Assembly (NCBI RefSeq): GCF_035594125.1
Contig: NC_087163.1
Location: 959,001-1,023,000, forward strand
Reading direction: 5' to 3'
DNA length: 64,000 bases
Source of the DNA: Scylla paramamosain
Taxonomy: Eukaryota; Arthropoda; Malacostraca; Decapoda; Portunidae
The translations under genes and the position numbers were made by a program. Below are positions 1 through 10,940 of this stretch, in pieces. The notes under the pieces are model-generated. The model did no database searches, was not told the DNA's origin, and saw only the letters and a list, made by a program, of their open reading frames with translations. Numbering within the stretch: position 1 is the first letter of the stretch; each line of letters begins with the position of its first letter.

Positions 1-133
1 AAAAATGTCTCAAAGTGATTAGTGGTTAAGGAAAGATGTAGCAAACAGCAGCAGCAGCAGTCAAAGAGTTAATAGTGAAGAATTAAAATTAGCAAGTAAA
101 TCAGCAACAGCAGAATAGAAAGTGGGTACTAAC

Positions 134-895
134 CTTAAAGCTACAAGCCAATAATAGGTTGGTTGTGGAAGGTCTTCTGTCTGGTGACATCTTGAAAAGG
201 CTGCTGCTGTCGCTGATGACACTGTCAGTGAAGAGAATTGATGGAGCAACGTAGGAGTAGCCCTGAAATAATAATGTAACAATACTATCTTTGGAAGAGT
301 ACACACACTCATATAAATACATACATACATTCATACATATACATATACAATTAAGTCTTATTTGGGTACTTACATTGAACATTTTCTCAACATCTGGAGG
401 AACGATTGCTGGAGAATCCTGTGGTATCATTGCAGTGAACTCTTCAGAAAAATTACTAACATCTAACTCAGTACTGATTCTTGGTACAAAGGGAGCAGGT
501 ACTTTCTTTTGAGCAAGGTCATCCCAATTCAATTTCTGTCAGGAAAAAAAAGGAATTACCACTTATTACAACCAAACCACATCAATTTTTTTTCTTTCTA
601 AATGTATCTAAAAGTTGCATCAGTATAACCCACTTGGTCATTAGGTCACAACCACTACTACTAAAGACACAACATGACTTCAAGGTAATCTTTCAAAGGA
701 AAATATGAAAGGATGGTATTTCTACCTCCATTCCTGTTTCTCATTTACAGACTGGTAAGCAAAGGATGAAGGAAAGTGAATAAAAGAACAGGTATAGAGA
801 GAGGATGACCAGCTTAGTTCAGATCACCCATGTTGCAGCTAAATTTGTACTGTATGAGTGAGCAGCCTCAATACAAACCTTAAAAAATACATGGT
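134..895 (-). pseudogene. MSK/RPS6KA5-like kinase fragment, linker exons (unit 1)
   Basis: Two exons on the minus strand are recognisable, 374-535 (54 codons) and 134-262 (43 codons), plus the stub of a third at 879-895. They encode the AGC-kinase tail and inter-kinase linker of mitogen- and stress-activated kinase: NWDDLAQKKVPAPFVP, then LDVSNFSEEFTAM, then GYSYVAPSILF. Family knowledge: MSK phosphorylates CREB and histone H3 in the nucleus. Splice sites are good (acceptor CAG at 536-538, donor GTAAGT at 368-373; acceptor CAG at 263-265, donor GTTAGT below 134). Upstream of 895 the gene is cut and joined to the MFSD10 intron, so no N-terminal kinase exon is available. Called a pseudogene because it is truncated and its downstream exons are damaged. 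Confidence 0.85.
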
Positions 896-1032
896 ACACC
901 CTACAAACAAACAAACAAACAAACAAAAATAAATAAATAGATAATAGGATAAAAAAAAATTGAAAAAAATAATAATAATAAAAACAAACTGAAAATATAT
1001 AAACCAATACAAAACACAACAAACCCACATAC

Positions 1033-2003
1033 CACCAAACAAGACAGAGTGGAACCTCGCAGGGACGCCGATGATGTGCTGGTAATACGTGACACAGGAG
1101 AGCAGAGAGGAATACAAGCTGCTGGAGTCGTGCTTGGAATAATAGTCGAGGAGAGCAGGAAACAGAGCCAGCACCGCCGTGAAGCCAAGCAGGTCCAGGA
1201 TCAGACTGCCGAATACCACCTTGCTTGTCCGTGCGTTCCTCTGCGGGTGTTAGGTTCGGTTAGGTTATGTGAGGTTAGGTTAGGTTAGGTTAAGTTAGGT
1301 TAGGTTAGCATATGTTAGGTAAGGGTAAGTTAGCATATGTTAGGTTAGGTTAAGTTAGGTTAGGTTGGGTTAGGTTAGGTTAGGTTAAGTTAACATATGT
1401 TAGGTTAGGTTAATTTAGGTTAGGTTAGGTTAAGTTAGGTTAAGTTAGGTTAGGTTAAAAGAAGTTAGGTTAGGTTAGGTTAAGTTAAGTTAGGTTAGGT
1501 TAGGTTAAATTAGCATATGTTAGGTTAGGTTAGGTTAGGTTAAGTTAGGTTAGGTTAAGTTAGCATATGTTAGGTTAGGTTACGTTAGCATATGTTAAGT
1601 TAGGTTAAGTTAGGTTAGGTTAAGTGAGGTCTTTTTTATCTATTATTTTCTCTCAGTATTTTTTTCTTATAGTATTTTGTTGCCTTTAAACAGTGTCCCT
1701 CCTATATATACAAAAAATAAAACAAAATGAATAAATAAATAAATAAAGTAAAACAAGAACATTTTTACGACTTTAAATAATTTTCCCGACACACTTGTGC
1801 ATGGAGGCAGTGTTCCATGAGTGTTGAGTGACAAATATTGCATCTCAACTTAGCAACACACACCAACACAACACACTGCTCACCTTCTCCTTGATGTCCG
1901 CAGCCTGTAGTGCCCCTCTGTCCCTGCTGTCCACCTCACCACCACTGCTGCCGCCACCGCCATCGCTGCCGCCAACTTGCTTGCCGGATCGGAGGGTTGC
2001 CAT
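1033..2003 (-). pseudogene. MFSD10-like transporter, 5' two coding exons only (unit 1)
   Basis: Exon 1 (1884-2003) starts with ATG and gives 40 codons of Gly/Ser-rich cytosolic leader (MATLRSGKQV onward), ending in a clean GTGAGC donor. Exon 2 (1033-1240) follows in phase 0 with VVFGSLILDLLGF, FPALLDYYSKHDSSSLY and RFHSVLFGG. This matches the first membrane segment and first loop of MFSD10 (tetracycline-transporter-like major facilitator). Exon 2 ends in phase 1 at GTATGT. The remaining ten or so membrane segments are missing: 140 bp further on the sequence becomes MSK. The copy reads FTAVL where units 2 and 3 read FTVVL. A complete MFSD10 may lie outside the window. Splicing into MSK would change frame, since MFSD10 leaves in phase 1 and the next whole MSK exon enters in phase 0. 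Confidence 0.75.
1250..1626. repeat. Interstitial TTAGG telomere-like array (unit 1)
   Basis: About 375 bp of GTTAG/TTAGG pentamers with frequent TTAAG variants. A recurring interruption, AGCATATGTTAGG, occurs several times. TTAGG is the canonical arthropod telomere repeat. The array lies in intron 1 of the MFSD10 fragment. Confidence 0.9.
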
Positions 2004-2018
2004 TGCTCTGAAAGTTAC

Positions 2019-2310
2019 GTTAGGTTTGGTTAAGTGAGGCCGTGGGAAGAGGATGTAGATTAGGTTAGGTTAGGCTAGGTTAGGTTAGGTAAGGCTTGGC
2101 TAGGTTAGGCTTGCTTAGGTAAGATTTGGCTAGGTTAGAATTGCTTAGGTTACATTAGATAAAGTTTGGTTAGGCCAGCTTGGGATTAAGAAACGAGATA
2201 GCCAGTCTTGGGGAGGAGGAAGCACCAGACAGAAGTTAGGGTAGGCTTCTTTGGGTTAGGCTTGGTTTGCTTAGTGGCAGCTGAGGAGTGAGAAGCTCAA
2301 CCACGTTAGG
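2019..2310. repeat. Degenerate TTAGG-like tract upstream of MFSD10 (unit 1)
   Basis: Scattered GGTTAGG, TAGGCTTGG and TTGCTTAGG variants of the same pentamer, starting just upstream of the MFSD10 start codon. More decayed than the intronic array. Confidence 0.75.
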
Positions 2311-2458
2311 TTAAATTTGAGGTAATATTTTAGTCATTTTCTCTCTCACCACCAAAATTTTCCCACTGTAAAAACTTTCTTAATATTTTTTTCTGAAGGT
2401 TACAAAACAAAGCACACGTTTTTTCATCACAGACCCGTAAACACCACCCCTTTCTTCC

Positions 2459-2658
<200 letters not shown>

Positions 2659-2893
2659 GACAGCACTATATTCCTCTCACAACATGTAACCTTCTTACGT
2701 ATCACAAACTTCCAAACTTCATTATCCTCTCACTTCCTCCTCCTGTGCTTTATTCCACTGCTTCCGTGGCGTGGGAGAGTGAGGGAGAGTGAGGGAGAGC
2801 GAGAGAGAGTTTTATCACCAGCTGGAAGGAAAGTACCGCTTTGTTTACATCTAAGAAGACGCGGATGTCACTTCTGTCAACAGGGTTACTAAT

Positions 2894-2896
<3 letters not shown>

Positions 2897-2958
<62 letters not shown>
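2897..2958. repeat. (AG)n microsatellite (unit 1)
   Basis: Perfect GA dinucleotide run of about 62 bp. Length differs in unit 2 (about 50 bp) and unit 3 (about 77 bp). A (TGG)n run follows at 3060-3081. Confidence 0.95.
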
Positions 2959-2962
<4 letters not shown>

Positions 2963-3469
2963 CATATAACCATTTTATACTCAAGATAATAAAAGACAGC
3001 AAGCGTTTAATTATTAATTTTCCAACTTTCTTCGCTTGTCTAACCTTTCTTCCACACTGCTGGTGGTGGTGGTGGTGGTGGTCTTCCTGCTTCTCTATTT
3101 CGTCCCTCTACATTTGTATCTGAAAAAAAAAAGATTGTATTACTGAATCAACACCAATGAACACTTAACCTTACCTAACCTAAAGTGTACCTCTGTTTTT
3201 ACCCTCTACCCATCACTACAACCTCCAGTACCTTCCCCTGCTAGGACTCCAACACCACAACACCTCGTACAGACCCAGACATCGCCCCCACATGCATCTA
3301 GAAGCTTCATACATCACAACACACGCTATAACACCCCTGACACGCTTCTACTATCACAGTCCCCCCTAAAACACTCCAGAACCTTTTATTTTACCTCCAG
3401 CACACCACTTCTACCCTCAAAGACCCAGTATTTATCTGCAACATGCCTTTAACATAACCAAAACACCTC

Positions 3470-4060
3470 AAAAGCAACTCCAATCACACTAAAACACCTT
3501 AAAACACCTTAAACACTCCTAAACGCACAAAAAACACCCTAAACACATCGAAAGTGCACCAAAATATCCCCAAACACACTTAAAATACTCCAAAACTCAC
3601 CCAAATGGACTTAAAACGCATCGAAAACACACCGTACCTACCCAAAACACACTCAAACTCATCCATAACATCCTAAAACACACTTAAAACATCCCAAAAC
3701 ACTGAAAACGGCCCAAAACACACTTAAAACACCCCAAAACACCCACACTGACCTAAAATATTCACAAACGCACCCAAAATTCCCCGGTATCCACACAAAA
3801 CACACCCAAACTCGTCCATAACATCCTAAAATACACTTGAAACATCACAAAACATTGAAAACAGTCCAAAACACACTTAAAGCACTCCTAAACAAGCCTA
3901 AGACACCCCAAAACACACCAGGAACGCTAAATATTGACTCAAACATCACCAAATCCCTAAAACACACACTTCAACACCCTTTCAACACCTCCAGACACAC
4001 TGCAACACTCCCTAAACACCTCCAGACACACTCCAACACCTCTTAAACACACCAAATAAA
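3470..4060. repeat. AAAACACC-type degenerate minisatellite (unit 1)
   Basis: Nearly 600 bp of C/A-only-like sequence built from CAAAACACCC, CTTAAAACAC and CCAAACTC variants with a 9-11 bp period. Strand asymmetry is extreme: almost no G on the plus strand. Similar sequence recurs outside the triplication at 37860-38180. No credible coding sequence seen. Confidence 0.8.
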
Positions 4061-4345
4061 CTGGAAGCACTGTCAGGGAAGACAAATACTACCAAGACAG
4101 ACAGGGCAGCAGGGAAAATTAAGCTAAATATTGTTTTCTTATCATTTTTCTGTTTTACCACCTCCTCTATTCCTTCTCCCTTCCTCTTCCTCCTCTATTT
4201 CTCTTATTTTCTTACTCATTCTACTCTTATCTACACGTCTGAGTTTAGAAACACGTGGAAACACCAGGAAAACACTGCAAAATACGATAATTATTACCGA
4301 GGAGACAGCGGAGCCGATCAAGGGCCCGGGTCCATCATGGCGGAT

Positions 4346-4355
4346 GTGACGTCAC
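4346..4355. promoter_or_regulatory. CRE palindrome next to ATGGCGG, possible housekeeping promoter (unit 1)
   Basis: GTGACGTCAC is a perfect 10-bp palindrome containing the full CRE TGACGTCA. It sits 7 bp after CCATCATGGCGG, a YY1-like motif. Three more ATGGCGG/TTGGCGG motifs follow at about 5200, 5275 and 5370. It lies between the divergently arranged MFSD10 and EIF2B2 genes, so it could serve either. Promoter role is inferred from motifs only. Confidence 0.35.
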
Positions 4356-4399
4356 GGCTAATTTACGTACCGTAACGGATTTCATTTCGAAATTGACCC

Positions 4400-5592
4400 C
4401 TCGAAAAAATGGAGCTAGGCTGGAATCCCTTATATATTCTGACTTGACAAATACTTTAAAAAATATCCACAATATTATAACAGCTCCAGCTTGAGTAGTA
4501 TTTAAAAAATATCCAAATGAAATATGGAAAAAGTGTTGAAATATTCGGCACCATTTAAATCATTGAAAACTCCACAGCATTTGAATTTTTAGGAACGTAA
4601 AAAATTTTAAAAAATCTGAACTATCATCTTACACCATCAAAAGTGACCTGGAACAAGAATAAACAAATAAAACCGAAATTGTGTAAAAAACAAGTGTTGG
4701 AACCTAATTACGATTAAAAACCACTGGAAAGTCCACCTATTTTGACTCAACAACAAGATAAAACACTTTAAAACATACAAACTATTTTTTCAGGCATTAA
4801 AAAGTTAGTTACAAGCTGAAATAGAGACACAATAACACAAAAAGTGTTATAATCACAACTTTTAACAGGACCATAAACCATTTTTAAAACCCACTTATTC
4901 CTCTCAACAGGAACCAAAAAACAATTTAAAAATCATAAGCAATTTTTAGAAATACAAAAGACGTAATTAGAGCGTGAAATAAAAAACCAAGTTTGTCAAA
5001 ATAGCGTCAAAAAAACACCCCACATTTTCGTCAATCAACACAAAATTGGACACAAGTCAACACAAGCAGCGAAAACACTTCTAAAGCAAATAATTATTTT
5101 TCTAAACCATAAAAACATGCTATACTACCAAAATAAAGAAGCTAAGAAAAATACCCAAAAAATATTGGAACCCACAGATTCAAACAGGTAGCCAGGCATC
5201 ATGGCGGCCCTTGCCAGTGGAGAGGACGGCCGCTATTTTGCCTGTTATTCTTCCATCGTAACTAAATGAGGCAATGGCGGATATATCTAGCTAGCGGATA
5301 TGAAAGCCTTGTCATGTGGCTCCACTTAGTGACGTGTTAGGCTTACAGTAAGTGACAAATAAAGCAGATATTGGCGGATAAATGGGGAAGGCTGCCTCCA
5401 CCTCAGCTGATAACATAAGGCAAGTGGATTTTTTTTTACGTTTTTCTAATTCCTGTCATGGTTAATTAGTAAGAGTTTTGTGGTGGAGGCTTGGAGCGCT
5501 TGTGGCACCGTGGAATGCTGCGTCACATCAATATATTGCTAACGAGGTGCAAAAACGAAATACCAGGCTTAACAATAAACCTGACAGCCCTG

Positions 5593-5625
<33 letters not shown>

Positions 5626-6755
5626 GGGTGACAGGTAACAACACTATCACAGTCACCGCCTGTTACATCAGACTGTGCAAATTAGCTGGCTGGACAAGTG
5701 GTGGGAAGGTTTCTTACCAATATTAGCCTTGGTGGCCCTGTAGGCACCTCCCTGTAGGCACCTCCAGGCAGGCACCAAGCTTGCACCAGCACACGCAGGC
5801 ACCCACGGCCCTGTCACTGTCTTGTTCTGCCAAAATACATTAAATAAAGCCACAGTTTATGGCACCCTTTGAACACAGTGCCTTTCTGTGTCACGTCTGG
5901 TGCTGTGTTGTCCTCCCTTGGCCTGCTCTGCACAGTACGGACACAAACCTATCCACAACACACTTTTACCTTTCAATAACAACCACCAACTTCTTTTATA
6001 TTATACTAAACTAATAGAAAATTAAATATAAAGAATTATAAGCGTGTAAAAATAAATCTCAGGCCATTATCACTGTAATTGTCAAAGTATGTAGACGTTT
6101 ACTGATTGAAGCGCCAAATTCAAACTGGTCGTTGCTTACACTGCAATGTCTCGTCCCTTGTGTGGCGTAATGTGCAATCATTGAAAAGCTTGTGTGAATT
6201 AAAGGCTTGGCTTAATACTGTTATATCTTACCTTATCATTATTAAATATTTACCATTTGACGTTAAAAAACAACAATACTTCACAGAGATATCGAAGTAT
6301 AACAGAGGCTTCCATACTGTAGCTAATGATCAACAGAGAATTACCAGCCTTTCTCTGTGTGTCAAGGAGAGCCCACCTGCATGTACTGAATATATGTTTT
6401 TAATTAGTCTTTTGTGATTAATCTTTTTAATATATCTGCGCCAATGTAAACTAGTATGTGCTTAGAAGGCTTACCAATGTGTGGGTGTTGGTGGGTTTGG
6501 TGCTACTCAAAGGGAACACGTGCTGGAGATGTCTGTGAAGCAGTGATGTACAAATAACTGAGCGTATTTCAATTCACATAAGTATCCCATAAAAATAAAA
6601 AACTGACCTCCGTTTTCTCTCAAGAACGTAAACATTTAGGCGTATTTCAATTCACATAAGTATCCCATAAAAAAAAAAAAACACCTCCTTTTATTGTTGT
6701 TGTTATCATCATTATTCTTGCTTTTTTTATTTATTTTTCATTCTCTTCCTTGTTT
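4400..6755. other. Gene-poor stretch between CRE motif and EIF2B2 (unit 1)
   Basis: No exon recognised here, although the N-terminal exons of EIF2B2 should lie upstream of 7061. Contents: A/T-rich unique sequence to about 5160, ATGGCGG motifs at 5200-5380, a (TTG)n run at 5588-5624, and a local direct repeat of GCGTATTTCAATTCACATAA at about 6562 and 6641. Short open frames in it look fortuitous. Confidence 0.6.
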
Positions 6756-6758
6756 CCT

Positions 6759-6854
6759 CATCTCTCTCTCTCTCTCTCTCTCTCTCTTGAAAGATTCCGC
6801 CCTAGAGATATAGAACACACACACACAGTGATGTAACGCCCTTAGGGAAACGTT

Positions 6855-6893
<39 letters not shown>

Positions 6894-6917
6894 AAAGATA
6901 TAATTGCTTAAGTACAG

Positions 6918-6975
<58 letters not shown>

Positions 6976-7019
6976 TTTTGCCTGTCTGTCCTCGTGTGTG
7001 TGTGTGTGTGTGTGTGTGT
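6759..7019. repeat. Microsatellite cluster before EIF2B2 exon (unit 1)
   Basis: (TC)n at 6759-6787, (GT)n at 6862-6892, (CT)n at 6919-6970 and (GT)n at 6994-7019, ending about 40 bp before a splice acceptor. All runs differ in length between units. Confidence 0.95.
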
Positions 7020-7060
7020 ATCTCATTTATTTATTTAAGTTATTTTTCTTCTTCACGCAG

Positions 7061-9209
7061 ATAGTAATTGATGAACACAACACACCACGTGGAGAGAAGC
7101 AAGGTGTGGAGTACCCAAGCCTCTCACAGTCCATGCTAGTAGACTCACCCTGCATGTGGAGATCTCCCAAAATGCACGGAGGTTATTCCAGAGCTGCAGG
7201 ACAGAGTACTTGAGGCCATTGGTGAACAGAAAGCTGAGGTTGAACAAAGGTAGAGTAAAGATTACACTGACATTTGGGACATTGACGTTGTTTGTTACCA
7301 GTATTATATTGATTCCTTTTATTTCAGCCAAGAATAGATAGCTGCCCAAGGTGTAAGCAAGATTCACAATGATGAGGTCATTGTGACGTGTGCAATGTGT
7401 CCACTGGTCTTGGCCTTCCTGACCAAGGCAGCCACACAAAGGAAATTTCACGTTATTGTTGCCGAACGTGCCCCTAAATATGATGTAAGGTGTTTTATGC
7501 GTCTCTTTCACGTCATCGTGTCTGATGTGCACAATACATAACACAGGGACTGACTGCCACATGTAGGGGTGATGGCTTCTTGCAGCTTCCTTTATTTTAT
7601 TATGTTCTTATGTTCTCAATACATCTTTTACTTGTGCAGGGTCACCCAGTGGCAAAAGCTTTATGTACTGCTGGAATTGAGACAACATTAATTCAAGACT
7701 CTGCAGTGTTCCCCATCATGTCACGTGTCAACAAGGTCATCAAAGGTCATCGTTGGCACCGAGACGGTGGTGACCAACGGAGGCATTGAGACCTTTGTTG
7801 GTGCAGCCTCTCTTGCCTCACCACCAAAGTTTTATTCTGTTCCAGTAAGTTTTATTTGTTAGTCATTATCCTGATACCTCTTTCAGTGGGGCAGTATTTG
7901 AAACATATTTACTGTTGCAAATTGAACAGGGAAGGTATCACAAAAGTACATACCATTTTATTCTCACAGAAATTCTTGATTCCAGTTTTTGATACATTCC
8001 TTTTCCACATGTTTATTTCATGTAGGTGGATATACATTCCTCGTGTTGAGTGTTGGATGGTCCTTTCTCAAACCTCAACCTGTTGTCTCATGTGGAGCTA
8101 GATACTATCAGATCAGTACCTATATAATATTGAAAATCATGGCATGAATTGTGCATTTTGCTTATTGTCACAAATCTTCATTTTCAGCTGTATGTGTGCA
8201 CTCCCACATACAAATTTAGCTTGATGGGCTGTGAAGAAATAAGCCACCAAACCACCACTTCTATTATCCCAGAGGGAACAAAGTTTTGGCCGTCTGTAAA
8301 TACTGCGCTGACTCAGCTAGATTACGTTCCTCCAGAAAATGTCACTGGTTTCATAACTAACAAGTGAGTTTGTGTTGTTCATATGACTGTGTGGTCCTTT
8401 CAAGGTGTGATGTTGGGGGTTCATTTCATTTTTTTATTTGCTTTCCTTGTTGGGCCTGGGCTGACCTCAGGAGACATCAGTATTTGTCAGGTTTATGCAC
8501 AAACTGTTATTTAGCACTGTACTTCATCTCCCAGTAAAACTTCTGATCCTAAATGCATCAAATGAAAGGCCTTTATGTTTTACTTATGAGTGAGATAAAC
8601 AACTTAGTCAATTTATTATACAGTAAAATCCCTCTCATCCGGCATTCCAGTATCCGGCAGCTTCAAGTATCCGGCACATTTTTCCCCGAGCCTTAAAATC
8701 AATAAAAAATCAACGTGTGCTCACAAAATCAATTAAAATTCCCACGCGAGGCATACTCCGTCCCCTTGCCACCACAGCGCACTGCTTCGCGCCACCCGCA
8801 GCCCACTGCACTGTGTTTACTCAGTGACTCAGTCCCGCGTGTGCACTGTTTATCGCCCGACGCCTTCATCACGCCTAAAGTTGTAGAAAAAAGGAAGTGT
8901 GTTGTGCTTACACTTAAGCAGCTGATCAGATCAGCTGATCATCATTGTTGTGGTAAGATGCGTGAGTGTAGGGTGGTCATCGTGGACATAATTTCACTTC
9001 TATTCAAGTGTCCGGCACGTCGGCGGTCCCGTTGATGCCGGACAAGAGGGATTTTACTGTACCCTGTTTATCTTGCACATCTACTCACTTAGCTTTAAAT
9101 AATGGCTGCTGACCATTTAAATCTCTTTTATTTCAGTCGAGGTACTGCACCATCCTACGTGTACCGGCAGCTTAGCGAACTGTACCGTCCCACTTCTTGT
9201 GATCTCTAA
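7061..9209 (+). pseudogene. EIF2B2: EIF2B2-like, eIF2B beta C-terminal exons, disabled (unit 1)
   Basis: Five exons: 7061-7249, 7328-7484, 7640-7844, 8188-8363 and 9137-9209 (stop TAA). Readable segments match eIF2B beta, a subunit of the guanine-exchange factor that recycles eIF2: [53 protein letters not shown] and APSYVYRQLSELY at the end. Compared with units 2 and 3, two lesions disable this copy. In exon 2 a Leu codon (TTG) is TAG at about 7337. In exon 3 a 10-bp duplication of the AAGGTCAT region at about 7738-7748 shifts the frame in the middle of RVNKVIVGTE. It also shares the exon-1 frame problem of all copies (see findings). No N-terminal exons were found. Confidence 0.9.
8621..9059. 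mobile_element. Pogo/Tigger-like non-autonomous DNA transposon (unit 1)
   Basis: 439-bp element with terminal inverted repeats CAGTAAAATCCCTCT / AGAGGGATTTTACTG and ATCCGGCA subterminal motifs, flanked by TA on both sides (target duplication at 8619-8620 and 9060-9061). Inside, a plus-strand frame reads PKVVEKRKCVVLTLKQ, like the start of the CENP-B-type helix-turn-helix of pogo/Tigger transposases, after which the transposase is missing. So it looks like an internal-deletion derivative. It sits in the last EIF2B2 intron in all three units, so it predates the triplication. Confidence 0.8.
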
Positions 9210-9807
9210 GGTAACAGCTTTAATCCTTGCAAATAAGGAATAAGAGAAAAGAGACACACCTGCCATTTGTACTGTTATGCTGTAGTGTTCTGTCATTTTT
9301 TTCCTCTTTTATCCTAGAACCATTTTTGGTCATTCATGTTTATAAAAATTATTATACAAAAATGTTGAGCTTAATATGTTTGGTGTAGTTTTTTGTAACA
9401 TGTGTTATTGTTAATGTGTGTGGTTCCCCTCAGGAAGAATGTTGCAGTATTAGCAGTAATGTTACAGCCAATGGAAGTGTCTGTATTGTGCTTTGGTGGG
9501 AGGTTAATTTGATGTATTTTTAGAGTTGTGCAGGATATAGCAAGCCCTCAAAATAAAGAAAATAACTATAGAAAACACTCCTTGTATTGAAAACACCACT
9601 GCAGAGAAATCTCTAATGAAACAGGAAACCCTACATTCAGTACTGTGTGGTTGTTGCACTAACACTGAGCTAAATGCCTTTTGGATGGTTGTACACTAAA
9701 AATAATGTAAAAATCCCTATAAACAACTGTCCCTGCATTAAAAACCTTTCATCATAAAATTACACACAAGATACTCAACCAGTGCATGAATGTTCAAGCG
9801 GTACCAT
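9210..9807 (+). other. EIF2B2 3' flank (unit 1)
   Basis: Sequence after the EIF2B2 stop codon, A/T-rich, with an AATAAA-type signal at about 9552 (CAAAATAAAG). Probably 3' UTR then spacer. No other gene seen. Confidence 0.45.
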
Positions 9808-10070
9808 GAAGATAGGAGGCTTTTGGCACTGTTTCAAGGTTTTGAGGAGTAACAAACAGGACTTAAACAGAAAGAAGCACTCACTGCTAATGTTTAAGCT
9901 TGTGAATGTTGTTTAGGTGGTCTGTGTAAGGAAGAAACAACACTCTATGGTGTGGTACTGCTGGTGAATGCCATGGTGGAACACATACAGGAAATGGCCA
10001 CATCTCTGGTTGCAGGGCACAACAACACCCACTTTATAACCTGTACCTGTGAATAACAGGATGTAACAGA
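9808..10070. other. 263-bp segment replacing the MSK APE-motif coding region (unit 1)
   Basis: Exactly bounded by shared sequence GCGGTACCAT on the left and GGCGCTGCAT on the right. Unit 3 has 35 bp here, which encode (minus strand) PEVLLQAVQKGA after HYAA. Units 1 and 2 instead carry this 263-bp block, so the kinase frame reads HYAAPLLHPVIHRYRL then stop. A minus-strand open frame crosses it, but I recognise no protein and no terminal repeats. Confidence 0.7.
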
Positions 10071-10675
10071 GGCGCTGCATAGTGAACAGTGAAGCACGGT
10101 GTCTTCGTGCTGCCATCCTTTTCCTTGTCAGGCATCAAATGTGCAAATCCAAAATCCACAATCTTAATAACTGAATCTTCAGAAGAATCCTTGAGCAAGA
10201 GATTCCGTGAAAAGATAATTAGATTAGAATGGCCTCGGAGAAGGATAATATCTGAATGGAATAAATTCATACTTTTTATTATAAAGGCCATACAAATGAT
10301 GGAGATCAATAATATTCCATGCAATAAATTCTTTAAAATAAGCAGATGGAAAATCAATGCAAAAAAACTTCCTTTTTTTCACCTTCCCTTTCTTTTCTTT
10401 TCTGTCTATCCTCAACACCAACCACTTTTCTATTTTTATTCCCTCCCATTCCATTAATTCCCAACATATTTCTTCTCCCTCTCCTAACTCTTCACCCCTG
10501 TCTGGTCTCCGTGAACACTGATGCCTTTCCTGTGCACGTAGTGAACTGCTCACACCAGGTTCCTCACGACGACCGAAGCCCGAGGCGAGCCTCTGTGAAC
10601 CTCTCGTGTTTCCTGATCCTCTGAAGCAGCCAGCTCTCCACCTCCATGGAGCTCCATCACAATGTAGGTGTGTGC
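10071..10675 (-). pseudogene. MSK C-terminal kinase exons, damaged (unit 1)
   Basis: Two exon remnants on the minus strand. About 10509-10675 begins AHTYIVM and contains NLVSAVHYVHRK and VHGDL, the catalytic-loop region with HGD in place of HRD. About 10071-10204 has NLLLKDSSEDS, IVDFGFAHLMPD (DFG) and TPCFTVHYAA (activation loop). The first remnant has two compensating frameshifts after GGEL. The bases that restore LKPD in units 2 and 3 are partly deleted here (CTTTAG missing near 10511). The acceptor before NLL reads CACGG instead of CACAG. The exon for the Gly-rich loop is absent, replaced by a LINE. Confidence 0.85.
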
Positions 10676-10940
10676 CTGTGAAACCAACATGAATTAGATA
10701 CAGGCATACAATGATTAAATGCAAGGAAAAGAAAATAATATGATCTTAAACTAATTGTTACTTAAATCATTTTGTGTCAAAACGATTTCATATCAATGAC
10801 ATCTCCAAAAGAAAGAGTGAGTGAAGTTGAAAGTAGTGATAGGTGAGGAAAGCTACTTGGATGGTAGTACTTGGATGGGGTAGAGAAGTGTGTGTTAAAG
10901 ACATCATGCAGTTGAACAAGCAACAAGGAAAGGTCTAGAT

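Noticed and set aside
1250..1626. True chromosome end
   Set aside because: The TTAGG array is flanked by gene sequence on both sides and repeated in each unit, so it is interstitial.
6106..6417. Plus-strand open frame of 103 codons upstream of EIF2B2, tested as its missing N-terminus
   Set aside because: Does not resemble the helical N-terminal region of eIF2B beta and lacks a suitable donor; A/T-rich composition fits non-coding DNA.
7053..7562. Minus-strand open frame of 169 codons over EIF2B2 exons
   Set aside because: Runs antisense through two EIF2B2 exons and an intron; shadow frame.
8918..8945. AGCTGATCAGATCAGCTGATCA near-palindrome as an operator
   Set aside because: Lies inside the pogo-like element and is more simply part of that element.
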